Positions 27,319 through 40,900 of a DNA stretch of 64,000 nucleotides are shown here, one piece after another. Made by a program: the position numbers and the translations under genes. This DNA comes from Mycolicibacterium parafortuitum (GTDB lineage: Bacteria; Actinomycetota; Actinomycetes; Mycobacteriales; Mycobacteriaceae), in contig NZ_AP022598.1 of the NCBI RefSeq assembly GCF_010725485.1, forward strand, positions 4,340,001 to 4,404,000, given 5' to 3'. Each line of letters starts with the position of its first letter. The first letter of the stretch is position 1. The notes beneath the pieces were generated by a model that saw nothing but the letters and a program-made list of their open reading frames with translations, was not told where the DNA came from and did no database searches.

Positions 27319-30300
27319 ATGGAGAGTAACGATCGCGCATTTCCGCTGACGCGCGCACAACTGGACATCTGGCTCGAGCAGGAAATGGGCCACTTCGGCG
27401 CGGAGTGGCAGTTCGGGCTGATGGTGCGGATCGAGGGGCCGGTCGAGATCGACGCGCTCCAGTGGGCGATCACCCGGGTCATCCAGGAAGCCGAACCGGT
27501 CAGGGTGGCGATCTTCGAAGACGACGGTCGCGTCCTGCAGAAGGTGGTCGACCATCCGGACGTCGAACTCGAGTACCACGATCTCAGCGCGTCGCCGGAC
27601 CCGGACCTCGCGGCTCGCGAACTGGCGCTGACGATGCAACGCACCCAGTTGCCGTTCGACGGCCCGCTGTTCAGGTTCGCGCTGCTGGAAACGGGATTCG
27701 ACGAGTACTACCTGTTCGGCTGCTTCCACCACATCGTGACCGACGGCGCCGGCCTCGGCCTGATCGGGAACCGGATCGCCACCGTCTATTCGGCGATCGT
27801 CGCCGGTGAACCCGTCCCAGCCGCATTCTTCGGCACTCTGGCCGACCTCGTGGACTGTGAGGCCGAATACGAGTCATCCAGCGACTACCGCGCCGACGAG
27901 GCGTACTGGTCGGCCCATCTGCCGTCGGCCGGCCAACCCGGCCAGCTGTCCGAGGCCCGCACCGACGCTGACCCGAATGTGCTGTCCACCCCGGTCCAGT
28001 TGGACCCCAACGTGATTCGTCGGACCCAGGAACTGGCCGACAGGTGGGACATGCCACGCGCCTCGGTGCTGACCGCCGCGTGCGCGCTGATGATCCCCGG
28101 GCGCGGCGCCGCCGACTCCGAGGTCGTACTCGACTTCCCGGTGAGCCGGCGGGTGCGCCCGGAGTCGAAGACCCTCCCCGGCATGGTGGCCGGTGTGGCG
28201 CCCCTGGTGTTGACGGTCTCGGCGGCGGCGTCGGTCACCGAGTTCTGTGCGCACACCGCCGCACAGATCCGTGACGCGCTGGCGCACCAGCGTTTTCCGG
28301 TACATGCCCTGGAGCGCAAGTCCGGCGGCGCCGACCAGCGATCGAGCCGGGTGGTACTCGACTTCCTTCCGCACGCGTTCTCGCTGGACTTCGGCGGAGT
28401 CGCCGCGTCGGCGTCGATGACGAACTCCGGCTTCGTCGGCGGCTTCGGCATGATCTTCTCCGGCACCGGCGACGACGTCTTTCTCAGCACGCTGGGAGCG
28501 GGCGAACTATTCCCGGACTCCGACATCGCCGGGCTCGCGCGCCGGTTGGAGCGGGTGCTGATCGCGATGGCCGCCGATCCGGAGCGGCCTCTGTCGTCCA
28601 TCGACGTCCTCGACGAGTCCGAGCGCACCCGGCTGCAGCAATGGGGCAACCGCGCCGCACTGATCCGCCCCGCCGCGGATCCCACCTCGATCGCCGAACT
28701 GTTCGAGGCCCAAGTCACCCGCACGCCCGACGCCGTCGCGGTCACTTTCGACGGATCGTCGCTGACCTATCGCGAACTCGATCAGCGCGCCGGGCATGTC
28801 GCCCGGGTGCTGGCCGGTCGCGGGGTGGCCCCCGGGCAACGCGTCGGGCTGTTGATACCGCGTTCGCTCGACGCGGTCGTCGCGATGCTGGCCGTCGTGA
28901 AGACCGGGGCGGCCTACGTGCCGATCGATCCGGCGGTCCCGGCTGCCCGTCGCGAGTACGTGCTCGAGGACTCCGCACCCGCGGCCGTGCTCACCACCGC
29001 CGAACTCGCCGATCAGCTGACCGGACAACAGGTTCTCGTGCTCGACATCGCGGCCGTCACGAACGATCCGGCCGGCATCCCGGATGTCGTGCTGCCGCAA
29101 CCACACCCGGACGACACCGCCTACCTGATCTACACCTCCGGCACCACCGGGAAGCCGAAGGGCGTGGCGATCCCACACCGCAACGTGAGCCGTCTGCTGG
29201 CCACCCTCGACGCGGACATGGGCCTGGCCGGGCATGTCTGGTCGCAGTGCCACTCGCTGGCCTTCGACTTCTCCGTCTGGGAGATCTGGGGAGCCCTGCT
29301 GTTCGGTGGCCGCGTGGTCGTCGTGCCCGACACGGTGGTGCGCTCGCCGGAGGACCTGCACGCGCTGCTCGTGGCCGAACGGGTCACCGTGCTCAGCCAG
29401 ACCCCGTCCGCGTTCTACGCGCTGCAGGCCGCCGATGCGCTGGCGCCCGACGTCGGTCGCGAACTCGCGCTTGAGGCCGTGGTGTTCGGCGGCGAGGCGC
29501 TCGAACCGCACCGGCTCACGTCGTGGTTGGAGGCGCATCCGGATTCGCCGCGGCTGATCAACATGTACGGCATCACCGAGACAACGGTGCATGCGTCGTT
29601 CCGGGAGATCTTCGCCGGCGATGTCGCGGGCTCCGTGAGTCCGATCGGCGTGCCGCTGGCACATCTGGGCTTCTTCGTGCTCGATGGTTGGCTGCAGCCG
29701 GTGCCGCCCGGGGTGGTCGGGGAGCTCTATGTCGCCGGTGCCGGCCTGGCCGACGGCTATGTCGGCCGCGCCGGGCTGAGCGCGACGCGGTTCGTCGCGT
29801 GTCCGTTCGGGGCGCCCGGGGAGCGGATGTACCGCACCGGCGACCTGATGTGCTGGGGTGCCGACGGCGAACTGCGTTACATGGGCCGCTCCGATCTGCA
29901 GGTCAAGATCCGCGGGCACCGCATCGAACTCGGCGAGGTCCAAGCCGCGCTGGCCGCGCTCGACGGGGTCGGGCAGGCCGAGGTGATCGCGCGCGAGGAC
30001 CGGCCAGGTGACAAACGGCTCGTCGGGTACGTCACGAGTTCGTCAGCCGCGTCCTCGGTGGCCCTCGATCCGGCGGACCTGCGTGCCCAGCTGGCGGAGC
30101 GGCTGCCCGCCTACATGGTGCCCGCCGCCGTCGTGGTGATCGACGCCATCCCGCTGACCGTCAACGGCAAGCTCGACACCCGCGCGCTGCCCGCCCCCGA
30201 GTACCGCGACACCGAGCGCTACCAGGCCCCGGCCGATGCCGTCGAGGAGATCCTGGCAGGCATCTACGCCCAGGTGCTCGGTCTCCAGCAGGTCGGCGTG

Positions 30301-31923
30301 GACGAGTCGTTCTTCGAGTTGGGCGGCGACAGCATCCTGTCGATGCAGGTGGTCGCCCGCGCGCGGGCCGCGGGCGTATTGTGCCGTCCGCGTGACGTTT
30401 TCGCCGAACAGACCGTCGCCCGGCTCGCCCGGGTGGCCCGGGTGGTCGACAGCGGCGCCGAAACGATCGACGACGGTGTCGGCCCTGTCCTGGCCACGCC
30501 GATCATGCGCTGGCTGGCGCAGTCCCCGGGCCCGGTCGACCAGTTCAACCAGACCGTCGTGGTCCAGGCGCCCGCCGGCGTCACCGAAGCCGACGTCGCG
30601 GTGCTGCTTCAGGCGTTGCAGCACCGGCACCCGATGCTGCGGCTGCAGGCCACCGGCGGCGACGGCCAGTGGACCCTCGAGGTGCCTGAGGCCGGTGCGG
30701 CGCAGGGGCATTCATGCCTGACCACGGTCGAGGCGCTGACCGCCGACGCGGTCGATGCCGCTCGGGCGCAGCTCGATCCGGCCGCCGGACGGATGATCAG
30801 CGCTCTGTGGGTGCCCACCACCGGGCAGCTCGCCGTGATCGCCCACCATCTGGTGGTAGACGGCGTGTCGTGGCGAATCCTGTTGGAGGACCTGAACCTC
30901 GCCTGGACCCAACATCGATCCGGGCAGCAGGTGGCACTACCGGAACCCGGTACGTCGTTCGCGCGGTGGGCCGAGCTGCTCGCCGAGTACGCGCACCGGC
31001 CCGATGTGGTCGCCGAGGCCGGTATGTGGCGCCGGATCGCCGCCGTTCCGGCAGAACTTCCGCCGCCGGACCGAGATTCGGACACCTACGCCACCGCGGG
31101 CACGCTGTCGGCCGAACTGGACGCCGACACGACAGCCATGCTGCTCGGCGAGGTTCCGTCGGCATTCCACACCGGGGTCAACGACATCCTGCTGATCGCG
31201 TTCGGCCTGGCCTACGCCGAGTTCTTCGGCGCACTGGGCGCGGTACCGGCACCGGTGTGCATCGACGTCGAGGGCCACGGTCGGGATGAGGAACTCGGCG
31301 GCGACGGCGCCGAACCCGACGACGCGGTCGACCTGTCGCGTACGGTCGGCTGGTTCACCGCGAAGTACCCGGTCGCGATGGAACTGGGCGGGCTGAGCTG
31401 GCCCGAGGTGGTCGGCGGTGACGCGCGGCTGGGTGCCGCGGTCAAGGCCGCGAAGGAACAGCTGCGTAGCATCCCCGACGGGCTGACCTACGGGGTGCTG
31501 CGTTACCTGAATCCCGACGTCGACCTGGACGCCGCGGATCCGCCCGTCGCATTCAACTACCTTGGCCGCCAAGGCGCCTCGGGCCGTCACGACGTCGGTG
31601 ACGAATGGCGGATCCAGCAGGACGGCTGGGCGGTCACCGAGGCGGCGGCGGCGATACCGATGCCACTGCCGCACACCCTGGAGCTCAATGCCGCGACCGT
31701 CGACACCGGTGACGGGCCGCGGCTGCGCGCGGGCTGGACGTGGGCGGCCTCGGTGCTCAACCAGGCCCAGGTGGGCCGGTTGAACCAGCTGTGGTTCGAC
31801 GCCCTGGCCGGGATCTGCGCGCACGTGCGCGGTGGCGGAGGCGGTCTGACACCGTCGGACATCGCGGTCGGCCTGACCCAGGCGCAGATCGACGAGCTTG
31901 CACGGCAATATGCGGATCGCTGA
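27319..31923 (+). CDS. NRPS, starter module C-A-T-E (GPL Mps1-like)
   Basis: 1534 residues from the ATG at 27319 (GGGGAG upstream). Domains: condensation (HHIVTDG at 137-143, likely N-acylating), adenylation ([11 protein letters not shown] near 604), carrier ([11 protein letters not shown] near 1001) and epimerase ([11 protein letters not shown] near 1173). My reading of the specificity code is DFWSVGMVHK, one step from the classical threonine code DFWNIGMVHK, so residue 1 is probably Thr turned into D-(allo)Thr; Ser is less likely. The N-terminus ([13 protein letters not shown]) resembles GPL synthetases, which take a fatty acid first. It overlaps the next NRPS gene by 14 bases. Confidence 0.9.
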   Translation: MESNDRAFPLTRAQLDIWLEQEMGHFGAEWQFGLMVRIEGPVEIDALQWAITRVIQEAEPVRVAIFEDDGRVLQKVVDHPDVELEYHDLSASPDPDLAARELALTMQRTQLPFDGPLFRFALLETGFDEYYLFGCFHHIVTDGAGLGLIGNRIATVYSAIVAGEPVPAAFFGTLADLVDCEAEYESSSDYRADEAYWSAHLPSAGQPGQLSEARTDADPNVLSTPVQLDPNVIRRTQELADRWDMPRASVLTAACALMIPGRGAADSEVVLDFPVSRRVRPESKTLPGMVAGVAPLVLTVSAAASVTEFCAHTAAQIRDALAHQRFPVHALERKSGGADQRSSRVVLDFLPHAFSLDFGGVAASASMTNSGFVGGFGMIFSGTGDDVFLSTLGAGELFPDSDIAGLARRLERVLIAMAADPERPLSSIDVLDESERTRLQQWGNRAALIRPAADPTSIAELFEAQVTRTPDAVAVTFDGSSLTYRELDQRAGHVARVLAGRGVAPGQRVGLLIPRSLDAVVAMLAVVKTGAAYVPIDPAVPAARREYVLEDSAPAAVLTTAELADQLTGQQVLVLDIAAVTNDPAGIPDVVLPQPHPDDTAYLIYTSGTTGKPKGVAIPHRNVSRLLATLDADMGLAGHVWSQCHSLAFDFSVWEIWGALLFGGRVVVVPDTVVRSPEDLHALLVAERVTVLSQTPSAFYALQAADALAPDVGRELALEAVVFGGEALEPHRLTSWLEAHPDSPRLINMYGITETTVHASFREIFAGDVAGSVSPIGVPLAHLGFFVLDGWLQPVPPGVVGELYVAGAGLADGYVGRAGLSATRFVACPFGAPGERMYRTGDLMCWGADGELRYMGRSDLQVKIRGHRIELGEVQAALAALDGVGQAEVIAREDRPGDKRLVGYVTSSSAASSVALDPADLRAQLAERLPAYMVPAAVVVIDAIPLTVNGKLDTRALPAPEYRDTERYQAPADAVEEILAGIYAQVLGLQQVGVDESFFELGGDSILSMQVVARARAAGVLCRPRDVFAEQTVARLARVARVVDSGAETIDDGVGPVLATPIMRWLAQSPGPVDQFNQTVVVQAPAGVTEADVAVLLQALQHRHPMLRLQATGGDGQWTLEVPEAGAAQGHSCLTTVEALTADAVDAARAQLDPAAGRMISALWVPTTGQLAVIAHHLVVDGVSWRILLEDLNLAWTQHRSGQQVALPEPGTSFARWAELLAEYAHRPDVVAEAGMWRRIAAVPAELPPPDRDSDTYATAGTLSAELDADTTAMLLGEVPSAFHTGVNDILLIAFGLAYAEFFGALGAVPAPVCIDVEGHGRDEELGGDGAEPDDAVDLSRTVGWFTAKYPVAMELGGLSWPEVVGGDARLGAAVKAAKEQLRSIPDGLTYGVLRYLNPDVDLDAADPPVAFNYLGRQGASGRHDVGDEWRIQQDGWAVTEAAAAIPMPLPHTLELNAATVDTGDGPRLRAGWTWAASVLNQAQVGRLNQLWFDALAGICAHVRGGGGGLTPSDIAVGLTQAQIDELARQYADR

Positions 31924-34900
31924 CGTACTGCCCCTGACACCTTTGCAGCAGGGGCTGCTGTTCCTTGCCGGCACCGCCGAGACCGGCGACGACGTCTACG
32001 CCGTCCAGCTGTACATCACGCTGCGCGGCCCGCTCGACCGCGAACGGTTGCGTGACGCGGTGCAGTCCGTCGCGATCCGGCACCCCAACCTGGCAGCGAG
32101 GTTCTCGCAGAAGTTCGCCGAACCCGTCCAGATCATCCCGGCCGATCCCGACGTGCCTTGGCAGTTCGTCGATCTCGCCGAGACCGACGCGCGAGACAGG
32201 GACGCGCGGATCGACCGGCTGTGCACCGAGGAGCGGATCGCGGTGTGCGATCTGGCCGACGAGCCGGTGTTCCGCGCCGCGCTGATCCGCACCGCGCCCG
32301 ACGAGCACCGTTTCGTGCTGACCAACCATCACATCGTGCTCGACGGCTGGTCATTGCCGATCTTGTTGGGGGAGTTGTTCGCCGGCTACTACGGCAGGCG
32401 ACTGCCTCCCGCGGTGCCCTACCGGCGGTTCGTCGGCTGGCTGGCCGGCCGCGACCTCGACGCGGCCCGCGCGGCCTGGGCCCGGGTGCTGTCCGGATTC
32501 GAGACACCGACGCTGGTCGGCCCCCCGGGACAGGTTCAGCAGGGGCCGCGTGAGGTGGCCACGTTCGAGGCCTCCGAACAGCTCACCGCGGCCCTGGGCG
32601 AGCTGGCCCGGTCGTGTCACACCACCGTCAGCACGGTGCTGCAGGGTGCGTGGGCACGGGTGCTCGTCGCGCTGACCGGTTGCGCCGATGTCGCATTCGG
32701 CACCACCGTGTCCGGACGTCCCGACGAGATCTTCGGCGCGGACGCCATCGTCGGGTTGTTGATCAACACGGTTCCGGTGCGGGCCACTGTCACCGCGTCG
32801 ACCACGACCGCCGATCTGCTGAACCAACTGCAGGACGCGTACACGGCCACCCTCGACCATCAGCATCTGGCGCTCAACGAGATTCACCGGCTCACCGGCC
32901 AGGACCACCTGTTCGACACCTTCTTCGTCTACGAGAACTATCCCGTCGACGCCGCGACGCTGCCCAGCGACGACGGCCTGGCCGTCGCCGACTTCGCCCA
33001 CCGCGAGTACAACCACTACCCGCTGGCGGTGCAGGCGCTGCCCGGAGAACGTCTGCGGCTTCGCGTCGAGTACGACACCGAGGTGTTCGGTGCGGCTGAC
33101 GTCGCGACGGTGATGGACCGGCTGCTGCGGGTGCTGTCGGCGATGGCCACCGATCCTGCGCGGCCGCTGGCGACGGTCGACATCCTCGATGACACCGAAC
33201 TGTCGCGTCTGGACCAGTGGAGTAACCGCGCCGCACTGACGTGCGGTACCGCCGACCCAGCGACGATTCCCGCGCTGTTCGCCGCCCAGGTGAGCCGTGT
33301 CCCGGACGCCCCGGCGCTGACGTGGGGTCAGCAGACGTGGACGTACCGGGAACTGGACGAACTCACGGAGCGTTTCGCCGGCGCGCTCGCGGGCAGAGGC
33401 ATCGGCCCAGGGCAGCGGGTGGCGCTGCTGTTGCCCCGCTGCGCCGATGCGATCGTGTCGATTCTCGCGGTCCTGAAGACCGGTGCGGCGTACGTGCCGG
33501 TGGACCCCGCGGCGCCGGCGGCCCGGATGCAGCTCATCCTCGACGACGCGGAGCCGATCGCCGCGATCACCAACGCCGAGTTGGCCCCCCGGTTGGCCGA
33601 CCGGGCGATGTTGATCGTCGATGCCGACGAGATCCATTCGCCGACAACGCAATCAGGTGAGATACCGGCCGGCCCGGCACCCGATGACATCGCGTACCTG
33701 ATCTACACCTCGGGCACCACCGGCGTGCCGAAGGGGGTGGCCATCGTCCACGACAACGTGGCCCAGTTGCTCGGCGCGTTGGAGCCGCACCTCGACATGA
33801 CCGGGCAGGTGTGGTCCCTGTGGCACTCGCTGGCGTTCGACGTGTCGGTGTGCGAGATGTGGGGAGCGCTCCTCTACGGCGGCCGGCTGGTCGTGGTGCC
33901 CGAGTCGGTGGCGCGGGTGCCCGAGGAGTTCCACGCGCTGCTGGCGGCCGAACAGGTCACCGTGCTCAGCCAGACCCCGTCGGGTTTCTACGCGCTGCAG
34001 ACCGCCGACGCGCTGGCCCCCGACCTCGGCAGCCGGCTCGCCCTCGACGCGGTCATCTTCGCCGGCGAAGCCCTTGAGCCGCAACGGCTCCGGACCTGGC
34101 TGGAGCGCCATCCGGACAGACCGCGACTGCTGAACTTGTACGGCACCACCGAGACCACGGTGCACGCGTCGTTCCGCGAGATCTTCGCCGACGACGCCGA
34201 GGCCGATGTCAGCCCCGTCGGGGGACCGCTGAGCGACCTCGCGTTCTTCGTGCTGGATCAGTGGTTGAGGCCGGTGCCGGCCGGTGTGGTCGGCGAGTTG
34301 TACGTGGCAGGCCCACAGGCCGGCCTCGGGTATTGGCGCCGCTCGGGGTTGTCGTCCACGCGGTTCGTGGCGTGCCCGTTCGGCGAGCCCGGCGGACGGA
34401 TGTATCGCACCGGGGACCTGGTGTGGTGGGGCGCCGACGGGCAGCTGCGCTATGTCGGCCGCGCCGACGAACAGGTCAAGATCCGCGGCTACCGGATCGA
34501 GATCGGTGAGGTGCGCGCAGTCCTGGCCGAGGTGGCGGGCGTCGAACAGGCCGTGGTGATCGCCCGCGAGGACCGGCCCGGGGACAAGCGTCTGGTCGGT
34601 TATGTCACGGGAGCGGCCGGCCCGCTCGATCCCGCCGCGGTGCGCGCCGCGGTGGCGCAGCGGCTGCCCGAGTACATGGTGCCGGCGGCGGTGATGGTGA
34701 TCGACGAACTACCGTTGACCGTCAACGGCAAGCTCGACCGGCGGGCACTGCCTGCCCCGGAGTACCAGGGCGCCGACGGTTATCGCGCCCCTTCGACCGC
34801 GGTCGAGGAGATCCTGGCCGGCATCTACGCACGCGTGCTGGGCCTGGAACGGGTCGGGGTGGACGACTCGTTCTTCGACCTGGGCGGGGACTCGCTGTCG

Positions 34901-37900
34901 GCGATGCGGCTGATCGCGGCGGTCAATTCCGGTCTGAACGCCAATCTTTCGGTGCGCACGCTGTTCGAGGCGCCCGCGGTCGCCCAGCTTGCGCCGCGCA
35001 TCGGCGGCGACACCGGCGGGCTCGCACCGTTGACCGCGGTCGAGGAGCGGCCCGCGGTGGTGCCGCTGTCGTTCTCGCAGAACCGGTTGTGGTTCCTCGA
35101 TCAGTTGCAGGGGCCCTCGCCGACCTACAACATGCCGGTGGCACTGCGGCTGCACGGGCGGCTCGACGCCGACGTGCTCGGCGCAGCGCTGGCCGACGTG
35201 GTCGGCCGCCACGAGAGCCTGCGCACCCGGTTCGCCGCGCCGGACGGTGTGCCGCAGCAGGTGGTCGTCCCGACCGAGGACGCCGATTTCGGTTGGCAGA
35301 TCGTCGATGCAGCCGGCTGGTCGGAACCCGACCTGGACAAGGCCGTCAACGACGTCGCCCAGCATCCGTTCGACCTCGCCACGGAGATCCCGATGCAGGC
35401 GCGGTTGTTCCGGATCAGCGACGACGACCACGTGGTGGTCGCCGTCGCCCATCACATCGCCGCCGACGGCCTCTCGGTCGGCCCGCTGGTGCACGACCTC
35501 GGGGTGGCCTACCTGTGCCGGCTGGCGGGACTGCCGCCGATGTGGTCGGCGCTGCCGGTGCAGTACGTCGACTACACGCTGTGGCAGCGCGCGCAGTTCG
35601 GCGCGTTGGAGGACGAGCACAGCCTGATCGCCCGGCAGCTCGCCTATTGGCAGGACGCGCTGGCCGGGGTCCCCGAACGGCTGCAACTGCCCACCGACCG
35701 TCCCTATCCGCCGGTCGCGGATCAGCAAGGCGCCAGCATCTCGTTCCGCTGGCCGACCGATGTCCAGGAACGCATCGCCAAGGTCGCTCGCGAGCACCAC
35801 GCGACGAGCTTCATGCTGGTGCAGGCGGCGCTGGCCGTGCTGTTGTCCAAGCTCAGCGCGAGTCCCGATGTCGCGGTGGGCTTCCCGATCGGCGGCCGCC
35901 GGGACCCGGCACTCGACGAGCTCGTCGGCTTCTTCGTCAACACGCTCGTGCTGCGCGTCGACCTGACCGGCGATCCGACCGTCGCCGAGGTGCTGGCCCA
36001 GGTCCGGCAGCGATCGCTGGCCGCCTACGAGCACCAGGACGTGCCCTTCGAGGTGGTCGTCGACCGGCTCAGCCCCAGCCGTTCGCTGACCCACCACCCA
36101 CTGGTGCAGGTCATGCTGGACTGGCGCAACCTGCCCGCCGAAGCCAGCGACCAGATCGTGATGGCGCTGGGAGACCTGCAGATCACCCAGATTCCGCTCG
36201 ACACCGGAACCGCCAGGGTGGATCTGGCGTTCTCGTTGAACGAGCGGTGGACCAAGACCGGTGAACCGGTCGGTATCGGCGGTGCAGTCGAATTCCGCAC
36301 CGACGTGTTCGACACCGCAAGCATCGAAGGACTCGTCGACCGATTGTTGCGGGTCATCGAGGCGATGACCGCCGATCCCGCGCAACGGCTTTCGACGGTG
36401 TCGGTGCTCAGCGACGACGAGCGTGAACACCTGGACACCATCGGCAACCGCGAGGTGCTGACCGCGCCGGCGCCCGTCCCGAGGTCGATCCCGCAGCTGT
36501 TCGGGGCCATCGCCGCCGCGACCCCGGACGCGATCGCGGTCAGCGACGGCGATCGCCACATGACCTACCGCGAACTCGAGGACTCCGCCGACCGGTTCGC
36601 CCGCCTGCTGGTCGGTCGCGGGGTCCGCCAGGGCGGTTGTGTGGCACTGCTACTGGAGCGCTCGGCCGATGCGGTGGTCGCGATGCTGGCGGTGCTCAAG
36701 ACCGGTGCCGCCTACCTCGCGATCGACCCGGCGCTGCCGGATTCCCGGATCGGGTTCATGATCGGCGACGCCGCCCCCGGCGCGGTCGTCACCGACGCGG
36801 CGCTGGAACCCCGGATCCGCGACTACGCCCTGACGGTCGTCCAGATCGACGAGACCGTCGCCGGCGATCCGGCGACGGTGCTGCCGGTGCCGCATCCCGA
36901 CGACATCGCCTATCTGATCTACACCTCGGGCACCACCGGAACGCCGAAGGGCGTCGCGCTGGCGCACCGAAACCTGGCTCACCTCGCCGACTCCCCGCCC
37001 GAAGGGCTACCCGCCCAACAGGTGTGGACGCAGTGCCATTCGTATGCGTTCGACTTCTCGGTCTGGGAGATCTGGGCCGCGCTGCTCGGCGGTGCGCGGC
37101 TGGTGGTCGTCCCGGACACGGTGGTGCGCTCGCCCGAGGACTTCCACGCGCTGCTGGTCGACGAGCAGGTCAACGTGCTCACCCAGACCCCGTCCGCGGT
37201 CGCGGCGTTGCGGCCCGACGGACTGGATTCGGTGGCCCTACTGCTCGGCGGTGAGGCCTGCCCGCCGGAAGTGGTGGAGCAATGGGCCCCTGGGCGGGTG
37301 GTGATCAACGCCTACGGCCCCACCGAGGCGACGGTGTACGCGTCGATGAGCGCACCGCTGCGCGCCGGCGCCGACGTGCCGATCGGTTCGCCGCCGCCGA
37401 CGGTCGCACTGTTCGTCCTCGACGAGCGCCTCGGCCTGGTCCCCGAAGGCGTGGTGGGGGAGCTGTACGTGGCCGGCCGCGGTGTCGGAGTGGGCTATCT
37501 GGGTCGCACCGGGCTGACGGCGTCGCGGTTCGTGGCATGTCCGTTCGGGCAGGCCGGGGCACGCATGTACCGCACCGGTGATCTCGTGCGCTGGCGCGCC
37601 GACGGTCAGCTGGAGTACGTCGGACGTGCCGACGAGCAGGTCAAGATCCGCGGCTACCGGATCGAGCCCGGTGAGATCCAGGCCGTGCTGGCCGGACTCG
37701 ACGGTGTCGAGCACGCGGTGGTGGTCGCACGCGAGGACCGGCCCGGCGATCCCCGGTTGGTCGGCTACATCACCGGAACCGCGGCACCCGCGGCGGTGCG
37801 TACCGCGCTGACCGAACGCCTGCCCGCCTACATGGTCCCGGCCGCGGTGGTGGCACTGGACGCACTGCCGCTCACCGTCAGCGGCAAGCTCGACCGGCGG

Positions 37901-40900
37901 GCCCTGCCCGCGCCGGACTACCAGGACGCCGACAACTACCGGGCACCGGGCACCGTGACCGAGGAGATGCTTGCGGGCATCTTCGCCGAGGTGCTGGGTG
38001 TGGAGCGGGTCGGGGTGGACGACTCGTTCTTCGATCTCGGCGGCGATTCACTGTCGTCGATGCGCCTGGTCGCCGCGGTCAACGCGACGATGGGCGCATC
38101 GCTGGCGGTGCGCACGGTGTTCGAAGCACCCTCGGTGGCCCAGCTGGCCACCCGGCTCGGCGGCGCGGCGAACCAACTCGAACCGCTGACGCCGCAACAG
38201 CGCCCGGAGATCATCCCGCTGTCCTTCGCGCAGAGCCGCCTGTGGTTCATCGACCAGTTGCAGGGCCCGTCGCCGGTGTACAACCTCGCGGTGGCCCTGC
38301 GGTTGCGGGGTCATCTCGACGCCGCCCTGCTCGGTGCGGCGCTCGCCGATGTGGTCGACCGCCACGAGAGCCTGCGCACGTTGTTCGAGGCGCCCGACGG
38401 CATTCCACGGCAGGTGGTGCTCGACAGCGAGTGTGCCGACTTCGGCTGGCGGGTGGTCGACGCCACCGGCTGGCCGGCCGACCGGCTGGAGCAGGCGGTC
38501 GAGGAGAGCGCACGCCGGACGTTCGACCTGTCCGCCGAGATCCCGTTGCGCTCCGAACTGTTCCGCGTCGCCGATGACGAACATGTCTGGGTCGCGGTGG
38601 TCCACCACATCGCTGCCGACGGATGGTCGATCAGCCCGCTGGTGTCCGATCTCGGCACCGCCTACTCCGCGCGGTGCGCGGGACACGCGCCGCGCTGGTC
38701 CGATCTGCCGGTGCAGTACGTCGACTACACGCTGTGGCAGCGCACGCAGTTCGGCGAACTCGCCGACGGCGAGAGCAGGATCGCTGCGCAGCTGGACTAC
38801 TGGCAGCGAACACTCGCGGACCTGCCCGAGCGGCTGGCATTGCCGACCGATCGGCCCTACCCGCAGGTGGCCGACCAGCGCGGCGCGACGGTTTCCGTGG
38901 ACTGGCCCGCCGACCTGCAGCGGCAGGTGGCCCGGGTGGCCAGGGAGCGCGGCGCCACCAGCTTCATGGTCATGCAGGCCGCGTTGGCGGTGCTGCTGTC
39001 CAAGCTCAGCGCGACGTCCGATGTGGCGGTGGGCTTCCCGATCGCCGGCCGGCGTGATCCGGCGCTCGACGGGCTGGTCGGATTCTTCATCAACACCCTG
39101 GTGTTGCGCCTCGACCTGGCCGGAGACCCCAGCGTCGCCGAGGTGCTCGACCAGGTGCGCACCCGCTCGTTGGCTTCCTACGAGAACCAGGACGTGCCGT
39201 TCGAGGTCGTGGTCGACCGGCTCAACCCGACCCGGTCGCTGACCCATCACCCGCTGGTCCAGGTCATGCTGGCCTGGCAGAATCTGCCCGCCGGCACCAC
39301 CGACCCGGCAACCGCCGGTCTGTCGCTCGGCGAGCTGGAGGTCAGCCAACTGCCGATCGACACCGGCGCCGCACGGATGGACCTGTCGTTCTCGCTGGCC
39401 GAAAGATTCTCCACCGCAGGGGAACCCGCGGGCGTCGGCGGGTTCGTCGAGTTCCGGACCGACGTCTTCGATGCGTCGACCATCGAGACGCTGATCGACC
39501 GGCTGCGCCGGGTGCTGGACACGATGACCGCCGATCCGGCGTCGCGGTTGTCCTCGATCGACGTGCTCGACGACGACGAGCACGCCCGGCTGGACCGGTG
39601 GGGCAACCGGGCTGCGCTGACGGCGCCGACGGCTCCCGCGCCGTCCATCCCGGCATCGTTCGCCGCGCAGGTCGACCGCACGCCCGATGCGGTCGCGATC
39701 CGGTGCGGAAACCGGTCGTGGACCTATCGCGAGCTCGACGACGCGTCGAACCGGTTGGCGCACCAGCTGATCGAGCGAGGAGTGCGGACCGGGCAGCGGG
39801 TCGCGCTGCTGATGCCGCGCACGGCCGAAGCGGTGCTCGCGATCCTGGCGATCGTGAAAACCGGAGCGGCCTACGTGCCGATCGATCCGGCGGTACCGGC
39901 GGCGCGCCGGGAGTTCGTGCTCACCGACTCCGCCCCGGTGGCCGCGGTCACCACCACCGCGCTGGCAGGCGAACTCGCCGGCCGCGACCTCACGGTCGTC
40001 ACCTACGACGATCCCGCGCTCGCCCGACAGTCCGGTGCCGCGCTCGCCGCGCCGGACGCCGACCAGGTCGCCTACATCATCTACACCTCGGGCACGACCG
40101 GCACGCCGAAGGGCGTGGCGATCCCGCACCGCAACGTGACACGTCTGCTCCAGACGCTCGACGCCGATATGGGGCTCGCCGATTCGGTGTGGACGCAGTG
40201 TCATTCGCTGGCGTTCGACTACTCGGTGTGGGAGATCTGGGGCCCGCTGCTCTACGGCGGCCGGGTCGTCGTGGTGCCCGACCCGGTGGTCAAGTCCCCC
40301 GAGGACCTGCACACGCTACTGGCCGCCGAGCAGGTGACGGTGTTGAGCCAGACCCCGTCGGCGTTCTACGCACTGCAGGCCGCCGACGCGTTGCAGCCCG
40401 AGGTCCAGCTGGCCCTGCAGGCCGTGGTGTTCGGTGGGGAAGCGCTTGAGCCGCAACGCCTCACGTCGTGGGTGGAGGCGCATCCGGATTCCCCGCGCCT
40501 GATCAACATGTACGGCATCACCGAGACGACCGTGCACGCGTCGTTCCGGGAGATCTTCGCCGGCGACGTCACCAGCATCGTCAGCCCGATCGGGGTGCCG
40601 CTGGCTCACCTCGGGTTCTTCGTCCTCGACGAGGCTCTGCGACCGGTGGCCCCCGGCGTGGTCGGCGAACTCTACGTCGCCGGTGCGGGCCTCGCCTACG
40701 GCTACTTCGGTAGGGCCGGCCTGAGCGCCACCCGGTTCGTCGCGTGCCCGTTCGGGGCGCCCGGGGACCGGATGTACCGCACCGGAGACGTGATGTGCTG
40801 GGGGCCCGACGGCGAGTTGCGCTACCTGGGCCGCGCCGACGAGCAGGTCAAGATCCGCGGATACCGCATCGAACTCGGCGAGGTGCAGGCCGCGCTGGCC